Part shown: positions 11,901 through 23,715 of the stretch, piece by piece | How positions within the stretch are numbered: the first letter of the stretch is position 1 | Layout of the letters: each line of letters opens with the position of its first letter | Notes under the pieces: model-generated | Told to the model about the DNA's origin: nothing | The model's input: only the letters and a program-made list of their open reading frames with translations | Databases searched by the model: none | NCBI GenBank assembly: GCA_947184155.2 | Contig: CAMXCT020000513.1 | Coordinates: forward strand, 411,453-475,452 | Direction: 5' to 3' | Source: Cladocopium goreaui | Lineage: Eukaryota > Sar > Dinophyceae > Suessiales > Symbiodiniaceae | Length of the DNA: 64,000 nt | Position numbers and translations under genes: made by a program

Positions 11901-14900
11901 AGGTAGTTGTGAAGGAGAAAAACAAAAATAATAGTGGGCAGTGTTTCATCAAAAATGTGTCTGTTAATATTTCTTGCACCCAAAAAGTCAGTAAGAAGAA
12001 CTTATGTGTCCAAAACTGAAAATATGCTTTATGCACTCAAAAAGTCAGGGAGAAAAATAGATGTGTCCTTGTGCTGATTTGGGAAGGGTCACATCCCATA
12101 CAGGAATTGCTTCTTGGACGAACTCGTTCACCAGCTTCCACGCTGTACCATGCATTTTCTTGCAGGGAAAGTCAGACATGGTGGTTGTTTAAGGTATTGA
12201 AGTATCACACCTTTCTATTCCTTGGGTTCAGCCTGGTGAAACCGATATACCTACTATACCCTGTACTGGTTGATCATTGTTGACATTAGATATATCGAGG
12301 TATACCACTCTTGACAGGCACTTAAGGGATGAATCTCAAATCTGAAGCTTTGTCAAAGAAATCAGCATAGATCACAATTGGGTACCCCAAGAGTTCGATG
12401 GTATTTGGATGGTTTGTTTCAAAAACATGCTGAAATCAGTGGTAAAATCAATGTAATATTTACCCCAAATTGTGGTATAAACATAATTGGATATCTTCAA
12501 ATTTACCCCATACCCATGTATAAACAATATATTATTTAGGGTTCCCAAATCCTCAAATTTGTCCCTGTACCTATTATACATTAAATACAATATAATTATT
12601 TAATACATATTATATTATATTGTAGGTGATTTTGGAGGTATACCTAGATAAGATGGCCTATTGAAATTTCAATGTCTCGAAGCCTCCAAGCTGCGAACAA
12701 GGACTGAGCGAGCCCTTGAGGAGTTCATCTCAGCTGTTGCCAGGAACTTATCCTGCAAGCACTGGTCGTTTGCCACGTTGGTGCTAAAGAGATTGTAGGC
12801 CGCTTGCAAAGAAGTTTTGCTCGCATTGTTCACTGAAGACTGAGCTGATACCACATGATCTTCCTGCTGTTTGCCACATGCTTCCAAGACGAACCCAATC
12901 TTCTTCCAGTCAAAGTCTGGGTCAAGCCCTTTCCTTGGATGATTACAAAATGGATTATAAAAATTATAAAAAACCATACCCTGCTTCCCTGCTACTTGAA
13001 AAGCACCGTTGTGTAGACCAAGCTTCACTTGAGTTCGAAGCTCATTGTCCAAGGTCCTTGGTTCATGGATGCATGGATGGATCTTGGCATTTAAGACCCT
13101 GTGGCTTGGATGTTTACAACCCTTGTGATTTTCCTGTGGGGTTCGTTTTTCAAAATTAAAACAACATAAAATAATGATCATTGGTCAAAATTAAAACAAC
13201 ATAAAATACTAATCATTGGACAGGTTGTTTTTTTTTTTGGGGGGGGGCAGGGGCAAAGATGGACTTGGTATATCACCCAATGTTATTGATATCCAGGAAA
13301 TTCCCGAGAATCAATCTCTGTGTTGGGATTGGTGCTATTTCCAGAAACCCATGCTAGTTTGGAAAGCGTGTTATCTTTGGATGCCAAAAACAACACATTT
13401 TTGTGGTGCCCCTTATCCTTTTGTGGGCCCTATAGCGATAAATTTCAAAAACGAACCATAAAGATTGTCAACCTTCAAACATGGAGAGATACATTACAAA
13501 AAAGTTGTTATATAGAAACCATGGTTTCGGTTTTTTGGGGGGATATAGTTGCATACCGTTTTTATTTACATGGGGTTCCCCAACTGAACAAAATCAATGG
13601 GCAAGAGACCCAACAGATTGACATAAATAAAGAATGGATGGGTTTGGGATGAAATCCATGTCACCACATGTGGTGTACAATATTGTAAGTGACATGGGCT
13701 TTCATTCCCAGCTATTTGTAAGCAACATGAACTACATCCCCAAAATTGCCAATGATATGTTATGGTCTTAATTCCCCAAGCACTGCCAGTGACATGGTTT
13801 GCATCCCCAAAATTGCCAGTTACCAAAATTGCCAATGACCAAAACTGGAAGTGACCAAAATTGCCAGTGACCAAAATTACCAATGACGTGGTTTCCTCAA
13901 ATATTGCCAGTGACGTGGTTTGCATCCCCAAAGTACTGTGAGTGACGTGGTTTGCACCCCAAAACAATCCAAGTGTTGCGGTTTGAATCCCCAAAATACT
14001 GTGAGTGACGTGGTTTGGTTTCCCAAAATACGGTTGGTGACGTGGTTTGCTTTCACAAAGCCTGGTGAGTGATGCGCTTTTCAGAAACCACATCACTCCC
14101 TAGGCCCCAAGTGCAACCCCAAGTGTATTTGTGGCAACTCCCCACAACATGTTTTCAGTGTAATTTCACTTGTTGATTTTAAGACCAGAAAGTGATTCGG
14201 AATCTGAATTCCACATCACAAATCCTAGGTTTTTGAATAAGTCAAAATTGGGAAGCCCAAATTTCAAAATCCCAAAAATCTCGACATTCCCCATAGATGC
14301 TAGTTTGTGATGTGGAATTCAGATTCCACATCACGTTCACTGCTAAAATCTGTCTTGCCAAAAATACAGTCTTTGGCTGGTTTTAGCAAATCCTGTGCAG
14401 CCAAGGTTCCCGAGCTTCCACTGCGCCATGATGCTATTCAGCTCTGTGCCTTGACCAAGATACCCTTGAAGGAGGGGCCAAACATGGTTCATGAGGCAGC
14501 AGTTCTGGAGTAGCTCAACCATGCCAGCTTGGTCCCGCTGAGCCATCTTCTGACAAGGTAGCAAAAGATGAACATTGGGAATAATATAAATCTGATACAC
14601 ATGTTTTTTAGGAACCCCCTGCCTTCTGTTTGCTGGGAGCGTTCTTGCCCACCTTCCGGTTGAAATCTGACAGTGCCCGATCTGCCCACAACTCAATGGC
14701 ATCATCAGTCACTGTCTGGCAGCAAAGGCAGGGCATAAAAAGGTTGTCGTTTGTCAATTTCATGTTTGAAAGACTTGGACTCTGGGATCATTCATGTTTT
14801 AGGGCCCCAAAATTTTGAAAGGATATTATTACTATAATTACTCAGTAACCTTGGACAAAACAGTTTAAAATTTAAATGCCCACTGGGTCAGATGAAATTT

Positions 14901-17900
14901 GTTTGTTCATCTTTGAGGGGGCACGTTAAAAACCCTGCCTGGATATCCTTCCAAATCTTTGGCACATTCTCCAAAAGCTCGGTCCCAGGGACAAAGTAGT
15001 CACCCTCCATGTTCTCCATAGTCATGGCTGCAGGGCAAACGGAGGACACTGAACTCTAAGTTAACAACATGACATCTCATTGACTCTTGATTTTCTTCTG
15101 GTGGCCCTAAGGCTCCTTAAGGCCACTAGTGGTCCTAAGTCCTTTCAAGTTTGTTAGATTTGATCTTTAATATACACAAGAAAGTTGTTGGGGGCAACAA
15201 CATTGCAATAAGACATGGGGCCTGCATGCTCAGGCTTCGATTCACTGTAGCAGATTTTCAAAGCTTCCCAAAGCCCACTGGGACATCGAAGCAAGTTGTA
15301 GATCAACCGTCGCATGGAGTCAGTCACCCTCCAGCCCTTAGTTGAAATTTTGGAATAAGACATTGATGATTCAAAATTGAACTGAATTTTCTTTTAGGCA
15401 TGCATATATTAGAGACAAGGCTCGCGATGGTTTCCAACAGTCTTGTTGTAGTCAGCTATGCACCCATATAGGACATCACGAAGGGCACTCTTGCGAGCCT
15501 GTGGGGCAGATTGCTTGATCCTCACTGTCTCCTTGAAAAGCAGCATCATATCCAAGGCAGAGGGCTTTGTCTTCTCGGCAGTGCGATTGGCCAGGCCTGG
15601 GCTCAGGGGATTTGGAAAAAACAAAATTTGGCTGCAGTTCAATGGATAAAGAAAACCAAGGGCCTGGCAAAGTGTTTCATACAGGAAGTCCTCAGCCTTG
15701 GCATGCTTTGTGAAGTTGCACTTGATGTAGCGGAAAGTGGCAATTGTTTTTGCCATACCTTCATCTTCAGACAAAGCATCCTCTGTGATGCCCTTAGCTG
15801 CAGGATGGGCAAATCTTTTTCAATATCAGTCAATGATTCTTTGATATTCTTTGATTTTGATGGGGTTAGGATATGGAATGTAAAAAATTGAAACAGGTTC
15901 CAAGGATCCAAGTCAATCAGCAAAGCAAGGATGCCAAGCATGATGATGGCTTTGGTCTGGCCATCCACGTAGCCAACTGTGAACGGTTTGATAGTATACA
16001 CTGACCTGTCAGCCTCCACAGTTGTCATGTCAAACTTGATCTCTAGGCTTTCACGGTGTGCCTCATACCCCCGGTTCAGAAACGAGGGAAAGTGAGCACG
16101 GACTTGGTGATTGGCTGGCCATCGGCCCATCAAGCCATACTTGGCACTCTCTGCAAAACTCAGCATCCACAAATCCAGAATTAACCCATTGGAGCTGGTC
16201 ATGGGCACGTTCATGGCGGGCGACTGGATTGGGATGTGCTTGGCAACGCATTCCATATCAAAGATCTTCTGCATTGCCTTCAGGCAAGATGGTAAAATGG
16301 GATAAAGGGAGCTGGGCAGCTATGGGAATTTGTTTGATTGGCCCAAATGCCAGCCTAGGAACATCCATGAAACGATCTGGCCCAGCTTCGTCACGTCCAT
16401 ATTGAAGCCAAAGCCAAGCTCCCATGTTGGAATCTAAAGTGATCTGCAGGGCACAAGATTGTTTCATGTGTAAATTCCATGCTTAAAAAAATTAAAGGCA
16501 TCAGTAGCAGCTTCAAGATGTGACTTGTTTGGATCAAGCCTCCTCCATTCTTGAAATCAAAGTCTCCTTGATGGACGGTGGGTCTTGACCAGGTTCAATT
16601 GCCTGACAGGTAGGGGTCATACGAACACTTAAAAATGATTCAATCAATTTCATCAAAATTGATGCACTGATTTCAATTCATGTATATAATTGCATTGAGG
16701 CACCAGTCTTGGATCTCCACCAGTGTTGCCAGACTCCATGTTGCGAGGCTCTGGCTTCAGTATGCTCATGCAAAAGCGAGCGCTACCAACTACTTTCGAG
16801 TGGCTTGAAAGCAGCCTGTGTGCAATGGTGTAGTGCCATGCTCATGACATGCCCTCAAATAGACAATGTGGGCCCACACAAAACACAACGTTTGTTTGCT
16901 GAAATCTGAACTATATTTTCACCTCATACATGCCAAGCTAGTGGTAGCGATGAAAGGTTACCCTCATGGTATGGAGGGTGTGAATGTCTGGGTTTCCCAG
17001 AATCACAGCACCTCTCTGAATCCTAGCAATATTCAAAAGAAGGAATTCAATCCTTCGTGGGGGCACACGAGCCCTAGCAATTTGGCCAGCCAGCATTCGA
17101 AGATAATCAATGCCACGGCTATATTGGTGGTAGTTGGATTCAAGATAGTCTGCCAGATCACTTAGCACCTCTTTTCGATCATCATCAAGATAGGCTGCCA
17201 CACCTGCCAGTTTCAAACATATCTAATTTTGGGGGCAAACACTTTGGTCATTTGTCATCAATGGCCTGGGACTTGATTTGAGGCACAGCGACGCAGAGCA
17301 TTCGTGGTCTCATCGATTGCGTTTCCAGGCCATACTGCCAAAATCTGCTGGGAAAGGGTGACATCTGAGATAAAGCCCTTGACCATGAGGAAGACATCAT
17401 TGGGACTATCCCCGACAAACCGTGGAGGAATTCGATTCCCAACATCTGCCAGTAGGTGCTGTGGCAAACCTCATGCTGATGGGCAACCAGTGGTTACCTG
17501 GTGATTTGAGTTGGGTTCCCCTAGTTGTTGCTATCAGGTACCCCTCCAACTTCACCAGCCCAACCACCAGTTAATGACCAAAATAATATTAAAACTTGGT
17601 AATGTTATTTTTTGAAAGACATAAATTAGTTCTAGAAAATTGATTGAGCCAGGGCACAATCCCTTCTTGCAAACACAAAGCTATGGGGAATCTCCTTCAA
17701 GTCATGATTCAGCTTCCGTTTCCGGTATGCCCCTGACAGAGTTGAGTACTTTGCCAAAGAATCTGTCCAATTGCGAATGCTTGTGATGTACTCTGCATGG
17801 AACTCAATGCCAGCACGTGCAAAACCAGAATGTAGCCGTTGTTTCAACCACCTGAGCCACAGGCATTGAGGAGCAATGCAACTGAATGCAACTGGCTTGC

Positions 17901-20900
17901 AGAAGCAATGCTTTGGTGATGGCTGACACTTGGCTCAACTAAGGAAAATGCGAAACGATGTCATCAGGTGTTTGCCTAGGATGGTGCCATTGATGCACTG
18001 GGGTACATATGTTTGAAACCACAGATGGTGCCTGTGCAAAGACCATAAATTGAGTTAGGCTGCATGGATTCATCAGCTTGACGTATCAGCTTCGACACCA
18101 TTCCGAAGAATGCATCTAAGTACAATGGCACTGGCTGACAAACAGAGCTAACCCTAAAAAAACTGGTGTGGACTGAGTCAAGCACCCACGTCTTGATGCG
18201 TGTGTCCAACTGCCATGTGCTCATGGCCCATCGAGGCAAAGTGGCGGCTGCACACCATATGGCAGCAGTATCTGCCAAGGTGGGCATTGCGATATTCCTG
18301 AGGTTGAGTTCTACATAAACTGAAACACGTTTCATATCAATCCATACTATATGTTTGGGTACACTTAGATATCATTACTTCTAACAGGGCTCACAACCAA
18401 ACTTCATAAAGTTTACAGGGCAAATGATGTTGGACAGTTTTACCAAACAATCAAAATCAAGAATCCTTTGGCGTGTTGTCTGTAAAGACACGAAGGTGAT
18501 TTGGCCAGGGTTCATTGTTGCGTTGGCATTTAGCAAATGTCTTATCCAGGCTTAGGTTCAAGACTTCAAGGCTCCAGTCACTTCCTGTAGATTGCTCTGC
18601 ATCACATACATACACCATCACAGAGTGGCCATGCATGATGCATGCAGTGAACTCCAGTTCTGGCCGCTTCTTCGTTTCCAATGGCTTCGGTGTTCGCCCT
18701 GCTGCGAAACGAGGAAGGCGAAATTTGGACTTGTCCATGGAATCGATGATGCAGACAAGGATGTCACGTTGCTGCTTGGCTCTAGTTTTCATTTGGGAAT
18801 AGACCTGCCGGTCACTGAAAACTCCCCCCAGATGCCTCATGTAGCAATCACAGGCAGCTGCATGGTCATTGATGCCCTTGGCATTGCGAATGGCACTCTT
18901 GAGCTTGTGGCAAACTGCACACTGAGCATGTGTTGACTCAGCCCTGAATTTAATTTTTCGGCGCCAACCTGATGTTCTGAGGGTACGAAAGAATGTTGAA
19001 GCTGAAGCTATAGATTGTTGCTGTGCAAAACATTCAGCTTGGTAAAGACGGTACAGGTCTGAATAGGTACCTGGTGGAAGAAACCGTCTTGGCAGAGTTG
19101 AAGGATCATGATCCCCAATACCCATGTCCATTTCGAAAGAATTCGTCATCAGACAGTCAAGCAATCGTTTGCGACCTTCTTCTGTAGATGCCCACTGCTC
19201 TTTGGGGTTGAAGTGCATCCTCAATATGGAGCTAATGTCAATAAAAAAGAATTACTAAATACTGCCAATACAACAAGTCAGTGTCACAAGGCACTTCTGG
19301 GGCCATGGCTCATGGGGTAAAGTCTCTGCTATGCCCCAATAGGTCTTCCGCAAGAATGACAGCACAGATGCAGCTGCTGGGGCACTATGTGAGTGATGTC
19401 CTAGGTTCCCATGTGTTAAAAAATAGAAAACATAGTTTGGGGATAATCCCATGAATTTGGGATTCTGAAAAATAGCACATATCACCCTTTAGAACCTAGG
19501 GACCCACTATATACTCACATTCAAGGGCATATGCAATAACTAAAACACATATTGTGAAAAGGGGGCCAAGCTTCCAAGACTTCGGCCATCTGTTCCCTTG
19601 AAATTCCGTTTGCATCTCAGAATTCGCTCCTTGCCAATGCCCAGGATTTGGAGCCAAGCCTGTCTGCATACCTGAATACCTGAGGCCAGGGAATGATGTG
19701 GGCAAATAAATAGCAAATTTCAATGTGCAGTTTTTCCTTTGGATAAAAAACGGGCCACCTTGGATAAACCAAGAAGTTTTCCCACGACAACTGCTTGATG
19801 AACTGTTTGATGACGATGATGATGATGATGATGATGGGGACTCTGATCCATCATCCTCGGGTTCTCCCTCATCCATCATCAGGGAAGAGTTCTGCAAGCT
19901 CCACAACCTAAGCCACAGGGATTGCAGAAAGAAAGAAAGAAAGTAGAGAGGTTTAGAAACTGCTGCTTTCCAAGATATGGCAAGGGACAGGGAATCCTGT
20001 GAATTCTTGCTCAATGACCAGAATGTGACCACCAAGGTCATAACTGTTTTCAAAGTGAGATTGCGTTTGCACCTCGATTTGCAGCATGGCCTCTTCAATG
20101 CCATCTCAACACGTTCCAGTGATTTCCCATTCTGTTGATAACTGGTGCCACCACCTTCGCTGAGCTTTGAAGGCTTTAGCAAAACAATTTATACCAGGTA
20201 TTTCTCAAAAATGATGATTCCCAAAATTGCTTCAAGGGTTTAGCTTAAAAGGACATTTCGAGCACTAACCATGTTGAGAAATTCTTGTCCCCAAAAAATA
20301 GATCCAATTTTTGTGGGGTTCAGCCACATGACAAATAAACACCAAATCTGGGTATGACTAGACACTTTCAGTTTCCAGCTCCAAAGACTGCAGCTGATTC
20401 CAAGACAAATTGCAGATGGATTCCACCAATGGCCTCACCTTCTTGGCAGGTGGCTCCACAGCATCTTCAGATGATGAAGCACTGCCAGAGCTGCTGCTGT
20501 CATACTCAGATGACGAGGCGCTGTACCGCTGCAGTGCCATGTGTCTCAAAACGTCTCAAACAAGCTGTTTCAAGAAAGCATTCAATGCTATTAGATTCCA
20601 ATGAGTTATGTTCATCATATCTTGAAGATGTTGTAAAATCTCAAACTGACATATCCCCAAATATCTTTTGAAATTGCCAAAGTGGGCCATAAATGGCAAC
20701 TGCTTGATGACTTGTCCCACTTGCTAAGTCTGCATGCTAGAGCTGCTAGACAGAAATCTTGGAAACATGTTTTTCCTTTTGCACAAATCCAAACCTTTCG
20801 TCCTTTGGAGAGGGAGCCGGTCCTCACAAATCCAAAAACTTTGTATTTTGGAGAGGCAGTCGGTCCTCTTTGGTGACACTGTGCCAGTTCCATGCAGCAA

Positions 20901-23715
20901 GGTCACATGCAGAGAACCCTGCCAACCATGCACATGTACAGGCACGCAAGTTCATCGCATTCCCACCCAAGTCTTCAAGCTCCTTGGTCACATGCCACTT
21001 GGCCCAAAACAAGATGATACCCCCATGATATGTCTTATATTTATAATATTTTATAATATCATATTAAATCATATTATAAATTATTATACATATTATAGAA
21101 TCAATATTCCCATGATATACCCCTTTGAATGGAAATTGTGAAAATTTTGATGCTGATTCAAGCCAAGGCTCACGCTTTGTGAGGTGACGTACATTTAAGT
21201 GATTCATAGGGAAAGACTGAAACATCATCTTCTCCAAGTCTGCCAGGGGCAAATATGATCAAATATGGGCAAATAGAAGATTAACAAAAAGATAGGACAG
21301 TGGGAGAAAAGTTTGCGCAAAGGTTTTGGAAAACAAAAACCACCAGGCCTAGCATGTAGCGTCCCATGGCCATATGGTAGAACTCACCACACGGTGTGAT
21401 GCAGGGAACGTGGACAGAATGGCCCATCCTCTCAATGGATTGACTCAAATTCACCCATCCATGGTAGCCACCCTTCACACCTTGAAGATTGCCAGTGCCT
21501 TGGTAAGGATGGGATATATCTCTGACCACTTTGATGCCTGGATATGTGCTGCCGAGCTGCATGTCTCTGCCGTGGATTCGATATATGATCGAAGTTTTCC
21601 CGCTGAAGGCACCGAGAAACTTCAGCTGGATCCACCTGTCCATTGGTGAAGCATCCATGTTTTTAAAATGGTTTCCAAATTGATGGTGTTTCAATGGGGG
21701 ATGTTTGACAAAAGCCTGGCCTCCAATTGTTCCATCATTTTCCAATGTTTCAATGGCCACCGTGGCTTATTGTATTCAGGCCTCGGGTTTGCCCAGCATT
21801 GCTTCTAAAATGATACAATCTTTGAGGAAAATGACAACAAAAAATATTTGAATCATACCAAGAAGCTTGTGGTTCAGGGCAATGTCATCGCCACCCCTTC
21901 CTTTGGACCGACGGGTGGCCATATCCAGTTGAACCAGCTCATGGTCCATCGGGAACATCAATCGCTGCCTGGTGTGGAAAGAAATTCCCACCAAAATTGA
22001 TACCTGATAACCCCTAAGCCCCATCAAAAAATGATATTTTTTTCACCAAGATACGGATTAGGAGCCGGAACATCCACCTTGAGACGTTCCACCATTTCTT
22101 TCAAGACCCTCTCCAGTGTGGCATTGTTGTCAATGTCCTTGCGCAGGATCTTGCGATGAATCACCAATATATAGATGCGCCGTCGCTTGGCAACATCACC
22201 AAGGGCCAATGGGTCAATAATGACCTGATGGGAAAGCACACAGATAATAGTTATTAAGGGTGTCTTTGAATTGGGGAATGGAAATTATCAGATTGTACAA
22301 AGTAATGATATTGTTCAAAAAGGGCCAATAACATTAAATTATTATCAGACCAGATTGTTTCCAAACAAGAAAGCAATTAGTTTCAGCACTCAAAGGGGAA
22401 ACATATTGAAAGGTGGGCCAAGTTACCTTGGCATACACATAACCATATTGCTTGAGGCGGTTGAAGGCCTTCTCAGCCTGCAAGAATCAGGGGTTAAAAA
22501 CACCACCAGATGTGGATGCTAAGAACAACATGTTTCGAAACATACCAAACAGCATTACCATGCCTGGTCCCATACCCTCATCATTCCCAGCACGTTCTCG
22601 AGGCAGCTGATCCAAGGAGATGAGCGAGCAATTTCAGCCAGGCAGCCGAAGAATACTCGAGCTTCTTTTTCTTGAAAGTAGCGGCTAGAGTTATGAAGTA
22701 TCGAAAACCTTAGGTGAGGAAATGGCCATGTTCCAGAACAAAGTGGTGGAAAACCAGGGGTGAATCTTTTCTGAAACTTGCCAGGGGACGGCTTGCAACT
22801 GAATCCACATGAGTACGCATTCTTGTGCTGTGCAACTTCCGATGTGTCTCTACCTTCCATAGAAGTGAAGATCCTTGCTTGATTCAGTAAAGCAGTAAAA
22901 ATGCTAGAGAAACAAGAGTGCACACATCCCAGAGAAAACAACAAAACACTGCAAATGTAAAAGGTTTGAAACATTGCAGAAAAGTATCCTTCGTGGCTGC
23001 AGATTGCAGAGAATAAATTTCAGTGGCCCAATGGCATAGTCACACCTTACATTGGTTTCGATGACCAAAAAAGAAAGCCTAAGAAAGCATACTATCTGTT
23101 TTGTAAGTAGGGCCAAACAAACCAGGCAAGGGACGAAGACATGAGCTTGGACTTGTATGGTGCCATCTTGAGCAGTGAGAGGAATGCCCCTTCAGCGCCA
23201 CTGCAGTCTGACTGCAGGTAGATTGGATGCATCTTGTTGATAAAGTCTTGCATGCCTCAGGGATGTCCAAATTTGCAAGATACATTCAACATTCAACATC
23301 CCTTTAGTCCCAGAGTATTTTACTGATGTGTTGGGGCATGCTGAACCCCCTCCTGATTTGCGAAGCATGTCATAGCTCCAGTCGTCCATATAACTCACCT
23401 GTGCAGGCGTCCATCGAGGCTCGTCACGATGATTGTCAGACCTCAGATGTTGGCAAGTGAGATAGAAAAAAAGAGTGCAAATGGTGGGGCTTCAGGTTGG
23501 TGAAAGCTTGTAAAAAATATGTTATGATTGGAAAGGTACGTTCTCCTCTTTGCAATGGCAAGTGGTGTCATTGACAGAGATTCAGAACGACTGGACCCAA
23601 CAGAGTCATAGGAATACTCATCCATGTACTCATCATAGCTTGAGGAAGATGAGGATGCACTCTCATCATCATCAGGCTCCTCTGAAGATTCCAGTTCAAC
23701 ACGGCCTGATGGCAT
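4935..23715 (-). CDS. Very long multi-exon gene: DNA methyltransferase + DUF7869-like region + dinoflagellate-specific tail
   Basis: About 54 exons can be chained on the minus strand in one continuous frame for most of 18.8 kb; the chained part stops at a TAG (4,937-4,935). Order from the N-terminus: acidic Ser-rich leader; cytosine-5 methyltransferase (about 23.3-20.9 kb); a second Ser-rich linker; a DUF7869-like transposase-related region (about 20.1-17.0 kb); an unknown central part (about 17-9 kb); a Lys/Glu-rich repeat region and basic C-terminus (7.5-4.9 kb). Many junctions keep phase only if GC-AG or GA-AG introns are allowed. The in-frame TGA codons at about 16,539 and 12,671 are then skipped by GC donors; if those sites are not used, the region would be three genes. 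Domain identities are firm, the single-gene model is inference. Possible start Met at 23,715. The gene lies antisense within family copy I. Confidence 0.55.
6500..6925 (-). repeat. Exonic 30-bp repeat coding for (KG..DEKVG.)n
   Basis: About thirteen to fourteen 30-bp units lie inside one exon of the long minus-strand gene, each encoding ten residues with Lys-Gly at the start and Asp/Gly-Glu-Lys-Val/Gly in the middle. Because the unit is a multiple of three, length changes keep frame. The overlapping Arg-rich frame on the same strand is a by-product. Confidence 0.85.
9156..16443 (-). CDS. Central part of the long gene, unknown function
   Basis: Exons (-): 16,387-16,443, 15,935-16,268, 15,657-15,797, 15,439-15,596, 15,222-15,336, 14,939-15,027, 14,653-14,715, 14,402-14,549, 12,684-12,928, 12,068-12,158, 11,613-11,891, 11,454-11,531, 11,241-11,356, 10,892-11,094, 10,751-10,832, 10,509-10,647, 10,028-10,387, 9,858-9,943, 9,455-9,743, 9,156-9,326. 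All junctions keep phase. Typical stretches: KPFTVGYVDGQTKAII, QARKSALRDVLYGCIADYNK, DFDWKKIGFVLEACGKQ, VSVFFEPTTVYGTREGYHSA, LLGFDGWPASYAMGQLAG, SGDFVEGPEAMDVQSDVTG and GRWLGYKIALASEFCILEP. No catalytic or membrane motif recognised; the style resembles uncharacterised dinoflagellate proteins that often accompany DUF7869-like regions. Introns are 80 bp to 1.5 kb; the largest (12,929-14,401) holds a minisatellite and a fold-back repeat. It might be a separate gene if the GC donor at 16,539 is not used. Confidence 0.6.
12929..13739 (-). other. Large intron of the long gene, first part
   Basis: Intronic in the model. Contains a duplicated segment (TCAAAATTAAAACAACATAA, at about 13,147 and 13,186), a T8G8 homopolymer run near 13,230 and no supported exon. 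Confidence 0.4.
13740..14075. repeat. Minisatellite (GTGACGTGGTTTGCATCCCCAAA)n
   Basis: Degenerate tandem units of about 30 bp, alternating CCAAAATTGCCA(A/G)TGAC with GTGACGTGGTTTG(C/G). It sits in the 1.5 kb intron between the 14,402 and 12,928 exon edges. Confidence 0.8.
14192..14334. repeat. Inverted repeat / MITE-like fold-back
   Basis: The 24 bases at 14,199-14,222 are the exact reverse complement of 14,304-14,327, and the match extends outward with a few mismatches (GTGAT on both sides). The loop is about 81 bp. Each arm also contains its own near-palindrome around GAATTC. The size and intronic location fit a miniature inverted-repeat element; no clear target-site duplication was recognised. 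Confidence 0.75.
16540..20528 (-). CDS. DUF7869-like, transposase-related region
   Basis: Exons (-): 20,439-20,528 (Ser-rich, acidic), 19,989-20,131, 19,782-19,907, 19,295-19,384, 18,466-19,219, 18,186-18,297, 18,061-18,115, 17,656-17,851, 17,266-17,458, 17,012-17,203, 16,704-16,840, 16,540-16,602. Visible signatures: RPCCKSRCKRNLT (Cys cluster), a Ser tract from a TCA repeat, FLRKTYWGIAETLP, RFLPPGTYSDLYR, CAVCHKLKSAIRNA, IDSMDKSKFRLPRF, RVFTDNTPK, then across two introns EYRNAHLGRY and VGHTHQDVDAFFGMV, later HSFVFARRDC and DVFLMVKGFISDVTLSQQ. The D..., DN... and GHTH..D pattern matches an abundant dinoflagellate and metazoan family annotated as DUF7869, whose arrangement suggests an RNase H-like (transposase/integrase-type) fold; activity is not demonstrated. 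It may be a domesticated or still mobile transposon gene. Phases agree at every junction listed when GC and GA donors are allowed. Confidence 0.75.
20710..23715 (-). CDS. Cytosine-5 DNA methyltransferase domain (N-terminal part of the long gene)
   Basis: Transfers methyl from S-adenosylmethionine to C5 of cytosine. Exons (-): 23,540-23,715 (acidic Ser-rich), ~23,290-23,395, ~23,110-23,255, 22,973-23,045, 22,576-~22,890, 22,427-22,477, 22,055-22,224, 21,867-21,968, 21,349-21,635, ~21,170-21,239, 20,946-20,983, ~20,730-20,757. Family motifs in the right order: SAM-binding motif I SDCSGAEGAFLSL (23,173-23,211); KFILCNLQPRRILF; motif IV GFSCKPSP with the candidate catalytic Cys (~22,785-22,806); motif VI LENVLGM (~22,580-22,600); motif VIII AKRRRIYILV (~22,150-22,195); a recognition-domain stretch with GYHGW; VPCITPCGEFYHMAMGRYML (~21,350-21,410); MMFQSFP; motif X DLGGNAMN (~20,955-20,975). 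Motif IV reads SCK instead of the usual PCQ. Exon phases agree from motif VI to X with GT and GC donors; joins around motif IV are less certain. Confidence 0.85.

Noticed and set aside
12669..12684. TGA after SLEASRH as a gene end
   Set aside because: A GC donor at GAG|GCTTCG joins in phase to KMHGTAWKLVNE at 12,158; the same alternative remains possible.
16260..16443. Frameshift within the exon at 16.3 kb
   Set aside because: The apparent frame change disappears with a GC-AG intron from 16,386 to 16,269, which joins QYGRDE to KIFDME in phase.
16537..16545. TGA after SRMEEA as the end of the DUF7869-like gene
   Set aside because: A GC donor (GAG|GCTTGA) just before it joins RMEE to ITLDSN in phase, so a stop here is possible but not needed. 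Left open as an alternative model.
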